DNA from: an uncultured Alphaproteobacteria bacterium
GTDB lineage: Bacteria > Pseudomonadota > Alphaproteobacteria > RF32 > CAG-239
Length of the DNA: 55,302 bases
Assembly: GCA_910584385.1 (NCBI GenBank)
Contig: CAJUAK010000011.1
Span: forward strand, 1 to 55,302
Direction of reading: 5' to 3'
The notes beneath the pieces are model-generated. The model saw nothing but the letters and a program-made list of their open reading frames with translations. It searched no databases and was not told the DNA's origin. Below are positions 41,693 through 50,995 of this stretch, in pieces (position 1 is the stretch's first letter; every line of letters starts with the position of its first letter). The position numbers were made by a program, and so were the translations under genes.

Positions 41693-42454
41693 ATGAAAGA
41701 ATTTAAAATTATAAATACAGCGGCTGTTCTGCTGATGGCAACATCTCTTTCCGGATGTGTCGGCATGTGGGACAGGTTGAAAAATGTGGGCGCAGAGCCG
41801 GCACTTGCCGGAATTGAAAATCCGGTAACGGCGCCAGGGTATGAACCGGTTTCCATGCCAATGCCCGAAGAGAAAAATTATGCGAAGGCCGGCGCGAATT
41901 CATTATGGAAGCCCGGCGCGAGAGGTTTCTTTCAGGATCAGCGCGCCTCTAAAATCGGCGATATTATAACGGTTAAGGTTTCTGCAAAAGATAATGCCAT
42001 TATGGAAAATGAAACGGAGCAAAACCGTGATGATAATAAAGATTCCATGGGCATAGGTTCCCTTTTTGGCTTTGAAAGCAAATTTAACGATTATCTTCCC
42101 GGCGATGTAGATAATAACGCAATGGTCAACATCAATTCAAACCGTGAAATTTCCGGAGACGGAAAAATTGACCGCAAGGAAAAAATTGACATGACGATGG
42201 CGGCGATTGTAACGCAGGTTCTACCAAATGGAAATCTGGTTATTGAAGGAACGCAGGAGATACGTGTTAATTATGAACTTCGCCAGCTGACTGTCCGCGG
42301 GATTATCCGCCGTGCGGATATAAGCTCTGACAACACTATAGAGTCAAGCAAAATTGCCGAGCTTCGGGTTTCTTATGGCGGCAAGGGCGTTATTTCAGAT
42401 GTCCAGCAGCCAAGATATGGGCGCCAGGTTTTGGATATTATTGCACCGTTTTAG
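41693..42454 (+). CDS. flgH: Flagellar L-ring lipoprotein FlgH
   Basis: The outer-membrane L-ring lipoprotein. The start at 41693 is the first ATG after a GGGGA site; a TTG five codons earlier is unlikely. The lipobox TSLSGC places the lipid on Cys22. Conserved parts are SLWKPGARGFFQDQRASKIGDIITV and the C-terminal NLVIEGTQEIRVNYELRQL-type beta core ending in DVQQPRYGRQVLDIIAPF, here quoted in part. Length is 253 residues, within the normal range. It closes the flgFGAH operon. Confidence 0.95.
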   Translation: MKEFKIINTAAVLLMATSLSGCVGMWDRLKNVGAEPALAGIENPVTAPGYEPVSMPMPEEKNYAKAGANSLWKPGARGFFQDQRASKIGDIITVKVSAKDNAIMENETEQNRDDNKDSMGIGSLFGFESKFNDYLPGDVDNNAMVNINSNREISGDGKIDRKEKIDMTMAAIVTQVLPNGNLVIEGTQEIRVNYELRQLTVRGIIRRADISSDNTIESSKIAELRVSYGGKGVISDVQQPRYGRQVLDIIAPF

Positions 42455-42673
42455 GCTGCAGCTTTTCCAAAAAGCCTGATGCTTTTGAAAGTTCCCCAAT
42501 TATTATGTCGTTAAAAGAGAAAATCTCCCCATTTTTTCTTTTATTGCAGCCTTCGGGCTGTTCTTGCCGGGTTTTGGCGTTTTCCCCAATGCGCCAGAAC
42601 CTTTAGGCAGGAAGATGTGCGGCGTTCCTGATTGGGATGTATGTTTTTTATTTAATTTTTTGAGGATGCGAAA
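42455..42673 (+). promoter_or_regulatory. Structured leader between flgH and the FlaF-like gene, no gene seen
   Basis: This stretch has a CAGCC-TTCG-GGCTG hairpin (42547-42560), a GGCG...CGCC stem (~42576-42595), and three similar motifs: TTCCCCAAT at 42492 and 42582, and CTCCCCATT at 42525. I see no clear promoter or strong terminator, so it may be a long 5' leader of the downstream gene. Its minus-strand ORF is not convincing. Confidence 0.35.
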
Positions 42674-43342
42674 ATGACAAACAATATAGATCAAGTAAAA
42701 AAAGCAGAAAATGAAGCAAAAATTTTGTTGGAATATGCTTTGGCCCTTTCTAAAGCGGCAGAGAGCAATGATCAATGTGAAATTATTACCGTCCTGGATG
42801 CAAATTTAAAACTGTGGGTGGAGATTGAAACAACTCTAAAAACGGCAAAGAGTTTGCTTCCTAATGATATCCAGGCAAATTTGCTGCAATTGTCAAAGTT
42901 TGTTGAAAGATTGACGCTTTCCAAGGGAATACATATGTCCAAAACGGATTTTGACTGCTTGGCCAATATTAATATGCAGATTGCAGAAGGCTTGTTGGCT
43001 GCGGTTAAAAACAACCTTGCCAAGGAAGAGGCTTTTTCATTGCTTAAATGCGCTTTGGATTTGTCTTCCGCCAAGGAAAATGATGATGTTGCAGAGCTTG
43101 TAACAGCTTTGGATAATAATTTGAAACTTTGGGTTTATATTAAAACTTTGGCAAGCGCCAAGAACACTAATCTGCCGCAAGATACGAAGAGTAACCTGGT
43201 TAAGCTGGCAGATTATGTTTCTTCGAAAACTCTTGAAATCGGGCAGGATGTGAACAATGTGAATGGCAAGGCCATTGATTCAATGATAATGACAAACTTG
43301 CAGATTTCCGAAGGTTTGATGAGCATGAAAAAAGCGGGATAG
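42674..43342 (+). CDS. Tandem-FlaF flagellin-synthesis regulator (222 aa)
   Basis: FlaF is an alphaproteobacterial cofactor of flagellin synthesis that works with FlbT. The normal FlaF is about 110-120 residues; this protein contains two. Domain 1 (~12-110) has LDANLKLWVEIETTL, LLPNDIQANLLQLSKFVER and INMQIAEGLL. Domain 2 (~117-217) has LDNNLKLWVYIKTLA, NLPQDTKSNLVKLADYVSS and TNLQISEGLM. Both keep the N-x-x-LW and final GL motifs. The two halves are clearly homologous but well diverged. Position just after flgFGAH supports a flagellar role. Confidence 0.8.
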   Translation: MTNNIDQVKKAENEAKILLEYALALSKAAESNDQCEIITVLDANLKLWVEIETTLKTAKSLLPNDIQANLLQLSKFVERLTLSKGIHMSKTDFDCLANINMQIAEGLLAAVKNNLAKEEAFSLLKCALDLSSAKENDDVAELVTALDNNLKLWVYIKTLASAKNTNLPQDTKSNLVKLADYVSSKTLEIGQDVNNVNGKAIDSMIMTNLQISEGLMSMKKAG

Positions 43343-43371
43343 TTAAAACCTACAGAATAACCTTTAATTTT

Positions 43372-43404
43372 GGCAGCCGGAAAGAAATGCCGGCTGCCTT
43401 TTTT
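43372..43404 (+). terminator. Terminator of the tandem-FlaF gene
   Basis: GGCAGCCGG, nine-base loop, CCGGCTGCC, then six T. Confidence 0.93.
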
Positions 43405-43484
43405 GTTTGAGCCGATTCGGAAAAATATGGCTGTGAATAAAAATTAATATAATCAATTGATTATATGCTTTCTTACCCAGAAAT

Positions 43485-43513
43485 TTGACATTTGAAACAA
43501 TAAATGTTAATAT
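43485..43513 (+). promoter_or_regulatory. Autotransporter promoter
   Basis: TTGACA (43485-43490), exactly 17 bases, TAATAT (43508-43513). It lies inside the longest possible reading frame, which supports the later ATG. Confidence 0.7.
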
Positions 43514-43553
43514 TACAATAAATGTTTGTGTTATTATAATGTCGAGGTGTGCT

Positions 43554-46500
43554 ATGATGACGAATAGAATATTTGTTGCGGCTTCTCTTTTTTCCTTTGC
43601 TTTGCTCCCTTTTGCCGCAAGGGCGGATGTTCATGTGTCAACTTGGGCTGAACTGAAAGATGCTGTTGAAAATGGCAGCGGCGGTACAATTTATCTTGAT
43701 AGCAATATCACCGCGGATTTAGATTCTCCGATTACGAAATATGCCGCCGGCACGGTGATTGACGGACAGGGATTTAAGCTTGTTGGTCCGGAACAACCCG
43801 ATGATACGAAAGTTAATGCGAACTTTTTTAATTTCTCAACAGATTTTGCTAAAGATTTCACTGAAGAACAAAGGTTAAAACTTCAAAATATTAATTTTGA
43901 GAATGGTTTCGCTTTTGATAATTATACTAACGGTTCTGATAAGCATTCAAGTGGTGGTGCTATTTATAACAGCGGTACAATTGGGGATATAACAGGAGAT
44001 TCCACAGGAAACTATGTACAATCAGGAATATCTTCTGTTTTAGGCGGAGCTATTTATAATTATTACGGCACGATTGGGGATATAACGGGTGATTTCACAG
44101 GAAACTATGTACAATCAGGAACATCTTCTGCTTTAGGCGGGGCTATTTATAATTATTATGGTAGCACGATTGGGGATATAACAGGAGATTTCACAGGAAA
44201 TTATGCTCAATCTGAAACAGGTGATGTCAATGGCGGGGCTATTTATAATGGTGGCAAGATTGGAGATATTATAGGGAACTTCTCTGGCAACTATGCTTCA
44301 AGTAAAACTTCTGCCTATAGCGGCGCTATTTATAATAATGGCAAGATTGGAGATATTAAGGGTATCTTTTCTGGCAACTATGCACAATCTGAAACAAATT
44401 CTGCCCAAGGCGGCGCTATTTATAATTACTATGGCACGATTGGAGATATTACTGGGAACTTTACTGGTAACTATGCTTCAGGTAAAACTTCTGCCCTCGC
44501 TGGCGCTATTTATAATTACTATGGCACGGTTGGCGATATTACCGGGAGCTTCATAAGAAATTATGCAAAATCTGAAACAGACACAGACCAAGGCGGTGCT
44601 ATTCATAATCGTGGTACGATTGGGAATATCACAGGAGATTTTTCAGGTAACTATGTACAATCTGAAACAGGTAATGTCAATGGCGGTGCTATTTATAATA
44701 ACAATAGAGGTGTGATTGGAGATATTAAAGGGAACTTTACTGAGAACTATGCTAAATCTGATAAAAACTTATATGCTTCTGCCTATGGCGGTGCTATTTC
44801 TAATTATTATGGTAGTATGATTGGAAATATAACAGGTAATTTCTCTGGCAACTATGCTTTTGGCGGTTTTGCATCCGGCGGGGCTATTTATAATGCTAAT
44901 AGCAGTACTATTTATTACCTTTCCAGTATTTCTAATATCGTTAATAGCTGTTTTTATAATAACTATGCACAGACAGGTTCAACAGACATTAATAAGGCAA
45001 GGGGGGGTGCTATTTGGACAGATAACAATTTACTGATTACTGCAGATAATGGCAAATCAGAATTTAGCGGCAACAAGATTATCTACAAAGATGCTGATGG
45101 TAATGACGTGGAGCAATCTGAAGCGATTTATTTATCAAGGTCTTTTTTTCGCTCAAGTGGTCATAGTTTTACTATTTATCCTACTTTAACCCTTAACTCC
45201 ATTAACGATGGTTTAATTAAAATCGATGATGGTATCCGGTCGGATGGAACGGGCACCATTACCGTAACCGGCGATGAGAGCAGCCGGGTTGAGCTGAACG
45301 GCGTGTTGACCGATGTTCCGATTGTTAGGGTGGAAAGCTCCAACCTCTATCTCGGGCAGGATGTCCATTATGCTCTGAATGTCAATGGCGGCACTGTTAA
45401 TAATGCCGTGCTTGCCGATGCTAATGCCCAGATGGCCGTGGAAGCCGGCGCGGTGGCTAATAACACAACTGTCAAGGCGGACGCTTCCTTAACCGCCAAA
45501 GCTCAGGCAAAGCTTAAAAACCTTCTTGCCATGGGCGGCGCTGTCCTGGATATCGATACTGACAGCCAGCTTACCGGCGATATCGTGATTGATAAAGACG
45601 CACAGCTTGGCGGCACCTATGATTACAGCAAAATCTTTGAAGATGATGATAAGGATAATGGTTCTTTAACCCTGGTCGGAGGCTTAAACCCCACGATTAT
45701 GCAGGCTGATTCCCTTATCACTGAAACAGAAGCCAAAACTTTAACCTTATCCGGCGGAGATTATGCCCTGGGCGAAGGAACCCAAACCGTTAAAGGATGG
45801 GAAGGGCTTCATGTCAAAGATAATGCCGTCTTAAAGCTTGAAGGAGATATTGAACTGGCGGATGCTTCTAAAAACCTCCATCTTTATAACGGTTCTGTTT
45901 TAGATTTGGCCGGACATTCTCCGAGCGATTACACGATTACCGGAAGTTTGGTTAATGATGGTTCAATAACGTTCAGCCATGCCGGGGATGGCGCGGATGA
46001 CGTTACCACCGTCAAAGGGAACTATATTGCCCAATCTAACGCGGAGATGACCATAGATGTTGACCCGGTTACCAATACGGCGGATAAGCTTATTGTAGAA
46101 GGCGATGTTGCGGGCACGACCAAAGTGATTGTTAATCCGTTAACATCGGACCAATCAACAGACAAGATATTGTTTGTGGAAGCCTTAAACGATAATAAGG
46201 ATACGGGAGCGTATTTTAACATCTACCGCGTTATCGGAGATGCACATGTTTGGAACAGCCTCTATGAAGACAACAGATGGTATTTGGGAACAGACAACAT
46301 AATAGCGGATAGCAGCAACAGCGGTTATGCCGGTGTTCAGACGAAGCCGGAAGTTGTATCGGAAGCTATTGCCTATGGCGGATTGGCGAATGCGGGAATA
46401 GAACAAACGAGAACATTATTTGCGAACGTAAGGAACAATATAAGCGGAGACAAGGTTTATAACACGGTATGCGGGGGAAGCTATGCCTGCGGTTATGACA

Positions 46501-47297
46501 ATGAGGCATTGAAACGCGTTTGGGCGAGCCCGGTATACAGTACCAGCAAAGTAAAGGCACCGTATAAGTATGATGCGGATATTACGGGGTTAGATGCCGG
46601 GTTTGATATCCAGAGCGATGTTTATAACAGATTAGGTGTGTTTGCGTCTTACCGGAAGGGAGAATACGACTTTAAGGGGGACAGCGATTACTTTGTCTCG
46701 AAGACGGGAAGCGAGATAGACATAGACAGTTATCTGGGCGGTTTATATTACAGATATGACCGAGGGATGGGTCATGTAACGGCGATGGTATACGGCGGTA
46801 TAGAAGAAGCGGATATCAAGACGGATGATGGCGTGTCCGCAAAGACAGACGGTTATGTTTATGGAGCGGCGGTTGAAGTCGGCAGAGGCTATGCAATCAC
46901 TAAAGACACTATCTTAGAGCCAGGTGTTGCGGTAAGTTATACGGGATTAAAGTATGATGATATCCATGACAGATATGGCAAGAGTGCGAAGTATGACGAT
47001 GTATCGAATCTGGAAGCGGAGTTATATTTGAAAGCAGAAAAGAACATCAAGCTTGATAACGGGATAGGCAAGTTATATCTGAAGCCGGCAATTGTCCATA
47101 ACATGGGAGAAGGCAAGGTTGCAATAACAGGTCTTGACAAAGTAGACGGACTTAAGGATATGACTTATGGCCGGATAGAGGCCGGGGGCAGCTTAGATAT
47201 GGACAATGGATGGGCTTTATATGGCAACATCAGCCAGGCCTTTGGCAGCGATTATCATGCCACAAGCTTTAACATCGGTGTCAGCTATGCATTCTAA
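43554..47297 (+). CDS. Autotransporter with a repeat-rich passenger (1247 aa)
   Basis: A type Va secreted surface protein. The start at 43554 has GAGG six bases upstream and follows the promoter. The signal peptide ends near ARA-DV (about residue 24). The passenger begins with a right-handed beta-helix-like region. From ~130 to ~450 it has 11 units of about 30-36 residues, each carrying GGAIYN and IGDITGNFSGNYA-type motifs. It continues as a Gly/Asp-rich beta region to ~960. The C-terminal ~260 residues form the translocating barrel (RVWASPVYS to SFNIGVSYAF), ending in the expected Phe. No protease triad is seen; adhesion is a reasonable guess. Confidence 0.9.
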   Translation: MMTNRIFVAASLFSFALLPFAARADVHVSTWAELKDAVENGSGGTIYLDSNITADLDSPITKYAAGTVIDGQGFKLVGPEQPDDTKVNANFFNFSTDFAKDFTEEQRLKLQNINFENGFAFDNYTNGSDKHSSGGAIYNSGTIGDITGDSTGNYVQSGISSVLGGAIYNYYGTIGDITGDFTGNYVQSGTSSALGGAIYNYYGSTIGDITGDFTGNYAQSETGDVNGGAIYNGGKIGDIIGNFSGNYASSKTSAYSGAIYNNGKIGDIKGIFSGNYAQSETNSAQGGAIYNYYGTIGDITGNFTGNYASGKTSALAGAIYNYYGTVGDITGSFIRNYAKSETDTDQGGAIHNRGTIGNITGDFSGNYVQSETGNVNGGAIYNNNRGVIGDIKGNFTENYAKSDKNLYASAYGGAISNYYGSMIGNITGNFSGNYAFGGFASGGAIYNANSSTIYYLSSISNIVNSCFYNNYAQTGSTDINKARGGAIWTDNNLLITADNGKSEFSGNKIIYKDADGNDVEQSEAIYLSRSFFRSSGHSFTIYPTLTLNSINDGLIKIDDGIRSDGTGTITVTGDESSRVELNGVLTDVPIVRVESSNLYLGQDVHYALNVNGGTVNNAVLADANAQMAVEAGAVANNTTVKADASLTAKAQAKLKNLLAMGGAVLDIDTDSQLTGDIVIDKDAQLGGTYDYSKIFEDDDKDNGSLTLVGGLNPTIMQADSLITETEAKTLTLSGGDYALGEGTQTVKGWEGLHVKDNAVLKLEGDIELADASKNLHLYNGSVLDLAGHSPSDYTITGSLVNDGSITFSHAGDGADDVTTVKGNYIAQSNAEMTIDVDPVTNTADKLIVEGDVAGTTKVIVNPLTSDQSTDKILFVEALNDNKDTGAYFNIYRVIGDAHVWNSLYEDNRWYLGTDNIIADSSNSGYAGVQTKPEVVSEAIAYGGLANAGIEQTRTLFANVRNNISGDKVYNTVCGGSYACGYDNEALKRVWASPVYSTSKVKAPYKYDADITGLDAGFDIQSDVYNRLGVFASYRKGEYDFKGDSDYFVSKTGSEIDIDSYLGGLYYRYDRGMGHVTAMVYGGIEEADIKTDDGVSAKTDGYVYGAAVEVGRGYAITKDTILEPGVAVSYTGLKYDDIHDRYGKSAKYDDVSNLEAELYLKAEKNIKLDNGIGKLYLKPAIVHNMGEGKVAITGLDKVDGLKDMTYGRIEAGGSLDMDNGWALYGNISQAFGSDYHATSFNIGVSYAF
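43951..44900 (+). repeat. Coding tandem repeats in the autotransporter passenger
   Basis: Eleven imperfect units of about 90-110 bases, each containing a GCTATTTATAAT-like stretch. Pairs of neighbouring units are near identical at the DNA level, so slippage or recombination could change the copy number. Confidence 0.85.
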
Positions 47298-47317
47298 ATT
47301 ATAACACGGAGGATATG

Positions 47318-47377
47318 AAAAACCCCTCCCAAGCGAACTGTCCAATTTTGGAAGCTGTTCTGCCGGGAGGGGTTTTA
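47318..47377. terminator. Bidirectional terminator between the autotransporter and gyrB
   Basis: AAAACCCCTCCC (47319-47330) pairs perfectly with GGGAGGGGTTTT (47365-47376), with a small inner hairpin in the loop. A and T runs flank it, and convergent genes end on both sides. Confidence 0.85.
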
Positions 47378-47388
47378 GTGTGAAAGAA

Positions 47389-49833
47389 TTAAATGTCCAG
47401 ATTTACGACATTTAAGGCATTTTCTTGGATGAATTCTTTACGCGGTTCGACAACATCACCCATCAATGTTGAGAAAACTTCATCAGCTTCATCCATATGT
47501 TCAATTTTTACCTGCAGCAAAGAGCGGGCTTCCGGATCTAATGTTGTTTCCCAAAGCTGCTCGGCATTCATTTCACCCAACCCTTTATAACGTTGGATGC
47601 TGATGCCTTTTTTGCCGGCGGCCATGATTGCATCAACAAAGGTTACCGGACCTGTAATTCTTTTTTCCAATCCGCTTTTTGAGCTCAACTGGGATGTCTG
47701 GCTGAAATATTCATGCAAAAAGCTCTTCATCTCATTAAGCGCGCGGGCTTCCGGGCTTTCAAAAATATCGCCGCTGACAATGTGCTCTTCTTTTACGCCG
47801 CGCAGTGTGCGGTTGAAATTGATTGAGCCATCACCTAAAACTTCTGCCTGCCAACCGCGGTCATATTCTGCCTCTAATTCATTCAAACGGTCAACAAGAA
47901 GCTTTAATTCGTTTCTCAATTTGTCCATATCATTGAAGACATCTTTATTAAACAAGCCATGAATAGCCAATTGTTCAACGATTTTTTCAGGAACCTTAAT
48001 GCCTAATGTGTTGATTAACGGGCGGGCTTTGCGCGTCTTATCAACTAAGCTTATCAAGTCTTCACCGATCAGCTGTTCGCCGTTGTCTCTAATCAAGACA
48101 GCATCTTCACAACCACCGCGGACAAGATAATCTTCCATTTCATGTTCGTTTTTAAGATAAATAATGGAATTTCCGCGTTTTGCTTTGTAAAGGGGCGGCT
48201 GGGCAATATAAACATAACCGCGCTCGATTAATTCCGGCATCTGACGGTAGAAGAATGTTAACAGCAGTGTGCGAATGTGGGAACCGTCCACATCAGCATC
48301 GGCCATAAGAATGATCTTATGGTAGCGGCATTTGTCCGCATTGAAATCATCCCGACCGATACCGGTGCCTAGAGCGGTGATGATTGTTCCGATTTCCGCA
48401 GAATTTAGCATACGGTCAAAACGCGCCCTTTCAACATTCAGAATCTTTCCTCTCAGCGGCATAATCGCCTGATTGCGGCGATGGCGCCCTTGTTTGGCAG
48501 AGCCGCCGGCGGAATCTCCCTCCACAATGAAAACTTCAGACAATGCCGGGTCTTTTTCCTGGCAATCAGCCAGCTTTCCGGGCAAGGTTGAAATATCCAG
48601 AACACCTTTGCGGCGGGTTAAATCTCTGGCCTTGCGGGCGGCTTCACGCGCCGTTGCAGCTTCAACAATTTTTCCAACAATGATTCTTGCTTCATTTGGA
48701 TGTTCATCCAGCCATTCTTTTAATTTATCGCCGACAACATTTTCAACAACGGGGCGCACTTCTGAAGAAACAAGCTTTTCTTTGGTTTGGGATGAAAATT
48801 TCGGATCCGGCACTTTTACGGATAAAACACAGCTTAAACCTTCGCGCATATCATCGCCGGAAAGCTGAACTTTTTCTTTTTTCAGAAGCCCGTTTTCCTG
48901 AACATAGTTATTTAATGTACGGGTCAGAGCACCACGAAAACCAGCCAAATGCGTTCCGCCGTCTTTTTGCGGAATGTTGTTTGTAAAGCAGAGCATGCTT
49001 TCATTATAGGCATTAGTCCATTGCAGCGCAACATCGACCGTGATATCGTCCTTTTCGGCGCAGAAAGCTATAACCTGTTCATGCAAAGGGGCTTTAGCCT
49101 TGTTTAAGTGATTTACAAAGGCCGTCAAACCGCCTTCATAATGCATAACAACTTCACGAGGCTCGGCGCCGCGGTTATCAATGAGTTTTAAATAAACGCC
49201 GGAATTCAAGAACGCTTTTTCACGCATGGCGCGTTCCAATGTTTCAAAATTAAATTCCACAATGGAAAAAGTTTCCGGAGAAGGCAAAAAGGTAACTTCC
49301 GTACCGTGGCGGCAAGGCGCGTCAGCAACAATTTCAAGATGTCGCGTTACATTGCCATTGGCAAACTCAGCCAAATATTCTTTATCATTACGCCAAATCC
49401 GGAGCTTTACCCAAGTAGACAAAGCGTTTACAACAGAAACGCCCACACCGTGCAAACCGCCGGAAACCTTATAAGAATTATTGTCAAACTTACCGCCGGA
49501 GTGAAGCTCGGTCATGATGACTTCCGCCGCGGAGACACCTTCCTCTTTATGGATATCGACAGGCATACCGCGCCCGTTATCGCGAATCGTAGCGGAACCA
49601 TCAGGGTTCAGAATAACTTCTGTCTTATCGCAAAAGCCGGCCAGAGCTTCGTCAATGGCATTGTCCAGCACCTCGTAAATCATATGATGGAGGCCTGTCC
49701 CGTCATCGGTATCGCCGATATACATGCCCGGACGCTTGCGAACAGCATCAAGACCTCTTAAAACCTTGATGGAATCGGCATTGTATTCGGCTTCGCCTTT
49801 GCGAAATTTGTCATCTGTTAATTCTTCACTCAT
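47389..49833 (-). CDS. gyrB: DNA gyrase subunit B
   Basis: The ATPase subunit of DNA gyrase, which introduces negative supercoils. The 814-residue protein shows the GHKL ATP site (EVLDNAIDEALAGF, DNGRGMPV, SGGLHGVGVSVVNALS), the transducer domain, the Toprim domain (EVFIVEGDSAGGSAKQ, then DADVDGSHIRTLLL) and the C-terminal GyrB tail with RYKGLGEMNAEQLWETT. Length is normal for alphaproteobacteria. No frameshift or loss is seen. Confidence 0.97.
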   Translation of the reverse strand: MSEELTDDKFRKGEAEYNADSIKVLRGLDAVRKRPGMYIGDTDDGTGLHHMIYEVLDNAIDEALAGFCDKTEVILNPDGSATIRDNGRGMPVDIHKEEGVSAAEVIMTELHSGGKFDNNSYKVSGGLHGVGVSVVNALSTWVKLRIWRNDKEYLAEFANGNVTRHLEIVADAPCRHGTEVTFLPSPETFSIVEFNFETLERAMREKAFLNSGVYLKLIDNRGAEPREVVMHYEGGLTAFVNHLNKAKAPLHEQVIAFCAEKDDITVDVALQWTNAYNESMLCFTNNIPQKDGGTHLAGFRGALTRTLNNYVQENGLLKKEKVQLSGDDMREGLSCVLSVKVPDPKFSSQTKEKLVSSEVRPVVENVVGDKLKEWLDEHPNEARIIVGKIVEAATAREAARKARDLTRRKGVLDISTLPGKLADCQEKDPALSEVFIVEGDSAGGSAKQGRHRRNQAIMPLRGKILNVERARFDRMLNSAEIGTIITALGTGIGRDDFNADKCRYHKIILMADADVDGSHIRTLLLTFFYRQMPELIERGYVYIAQPPLYKAKRGNSIIYLKNEHEMEDYLVRGGCEDAVLIRDNGEQLIGEDLISLVDKTRKARPLINTLGIKVPEKIVEQLAIHGLFNKDVFNDMDKLRNELKLLVDRLNELEAEYDRGWQAEVLGDGSINFNRTLRGVKEEHIVSGDIFESPEARALNEMKSFLHEYFSQTSQLSSKSGLEKRITGPVTFVDAIMAAGKKGISIQRYKGLGEMNAEQLWETTLDPEARSLLQVKIEHMDEADEVFSTLMGDVVEPRKEFIQENALNVVNLDI

Positions 49834-49933
49834 TTTATTCCTCTTTTTATGTCATTAATTGGCCTTAATATATAATAAATTCTGTTTTTAACCAAGCAAT
49901 AAAAAGGCTTTTGTGTATAAAAGAGGGAGAAAA

Positions 49934-50995
49934 TCAGCAATTATTTTTCTTTGATTTCAACTGCCCGCAAGCCGCTAAAATATCCTGCCCGCGCGCCACG
50001 CGAACCGGAGCGGCATAGCCGGCTTTGTTTAACCTTTCAGCAAAGGCCAAGACCTGTTTTTTGACGCTCGGCCTGTATGGGCATCCTGGCCAGGGGTTAA
50101 ACGGGATAAGGTTAAATTTGGCATCTATTTTAAACTTTTTCATCAGAGAAATCAGCTCATCTGCGCAAGATAAATCATCATTTATGCCATCCAGCATCAG
50201 ATATTCAAAAGTAATCATGCGCGTACCGCTTACATTTTGATAATCCTGGCAGGCTTTGAGAATTTCTTCAATTGGATATTTTTTGTTAATCGGCATAATG
50301 CGGCTGCGGATTTCATTATTCGAGGCATGCAGGCTTATTGCCAGCTTAACGCCTGCTTTGCTGCCAACTTCTGCAATATGGGGCACAATCCCCGAGGTGG
50401 AAAGGGTTATCCGGCGTTTGGATATGGCGATGCCATCACCATCGGATAATATTTTTAGCGCTTTAAATGTATTTTCCATATTATGCAGGGGTTCGCCCAT
50501 TCCCATAACAACGATATTGGACAAATAACGGGTTTCATCGGTTGGGCTTGGCCACTCGCCATATGCATCACGGGCAACCATGAATTGTGAGACGATTTCT
50601 CCGGCGGTCAGGTTGCGGGTAATCTTCTGGCTTCCGGTATGGCAAAAGGTGCAACCCACCGCACAGCCGACTTGCGTGGAAATGCAGACAGCCCCCCTAT
50701 CCTCTTCAGGAATATAAACCGTTTCTATCCGCTGCCCATCGGAAAATTCCAACAGCCATTTACGGGTTTTGTCGCTGGAAAGCTGTTCGGCAACGATTTT
50801 CGGCCGGGTTATCGTGCAGTTTTCTTTTAGCTTTTCCCTTAACGCCAGAGAAAAGCTGCTCATTTTATCAAAATCTGTTTCACCCCGGTTATAGACCCAC
50901 TGCCAGAGCTGTTTTGCCCGAAAAGGCTTTTCGCCCAAACTTTCAATAAACGAAGCGAATTCTTCTTTATCAAGCCCGATTAATTCCGTTTTCAT
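49934..50995 (-). CDS. rlmN: 23S rRNA/tRNA adenine C2-methyltransferase RlmN
   Basis: A radical-SAM enzyme that methylates C2 of A2503 in 23S rRNA and A37 in some tRNAs. The 353-residue protein has the cluster motif CAVGCTFCHTG (three Cys, about residue 109), GMGEPLHN, the SAM-binding GIVPHIAEVG, and the conserved second-half Cys in the C-terminal AACGQL. Its ATG directly follows the IalB-like stop with no spacer or Shine-Dalgarno, which suggests translational coupling. Confidence 0.96.
   Translation of the reverse strand: MKTELIGLDKEEFASFIESLGEKPFRAKQLWQWVYNRGETDFDKMSSFSLALREKLKENCTITRPKIVAEQLSSDKTRKWLLEFSDGQRIETVYIPEEDRGAVCISTQVGCAVGCTFCHTGSQKITRNLTAGEIVSQFMVARDAYGEWPSPTDETRYLSNIVVMGMGEPLHNMENTFKALKILSDGDGIAISKRRITLSTSGIVPHIAEVGSKAGVKLAISLHASNNEIRSRIMPINKKYPIEEILKACQDYQNVSGTRMITFEYLMLDGINDDLSCADELISLMKKFKIDAKFNLIPFNPWPGCPYRPSVKKQVLAFAERLNKAGYAAPVRVARGQDILAACGQLKSKKNNC

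Noticed and set aside
42503..42775. 90-aa minus-strand ORF before the tandem-FlaF gene
   Set aside because: It overlaps the start of a real gene and has no ribosome site or recognisable sequence.
43951..44900. CRISPR-like repeats
   Set aside because: The units are imperfect, in frame with the autotransporter and encode repeated GGAIYN motifs.
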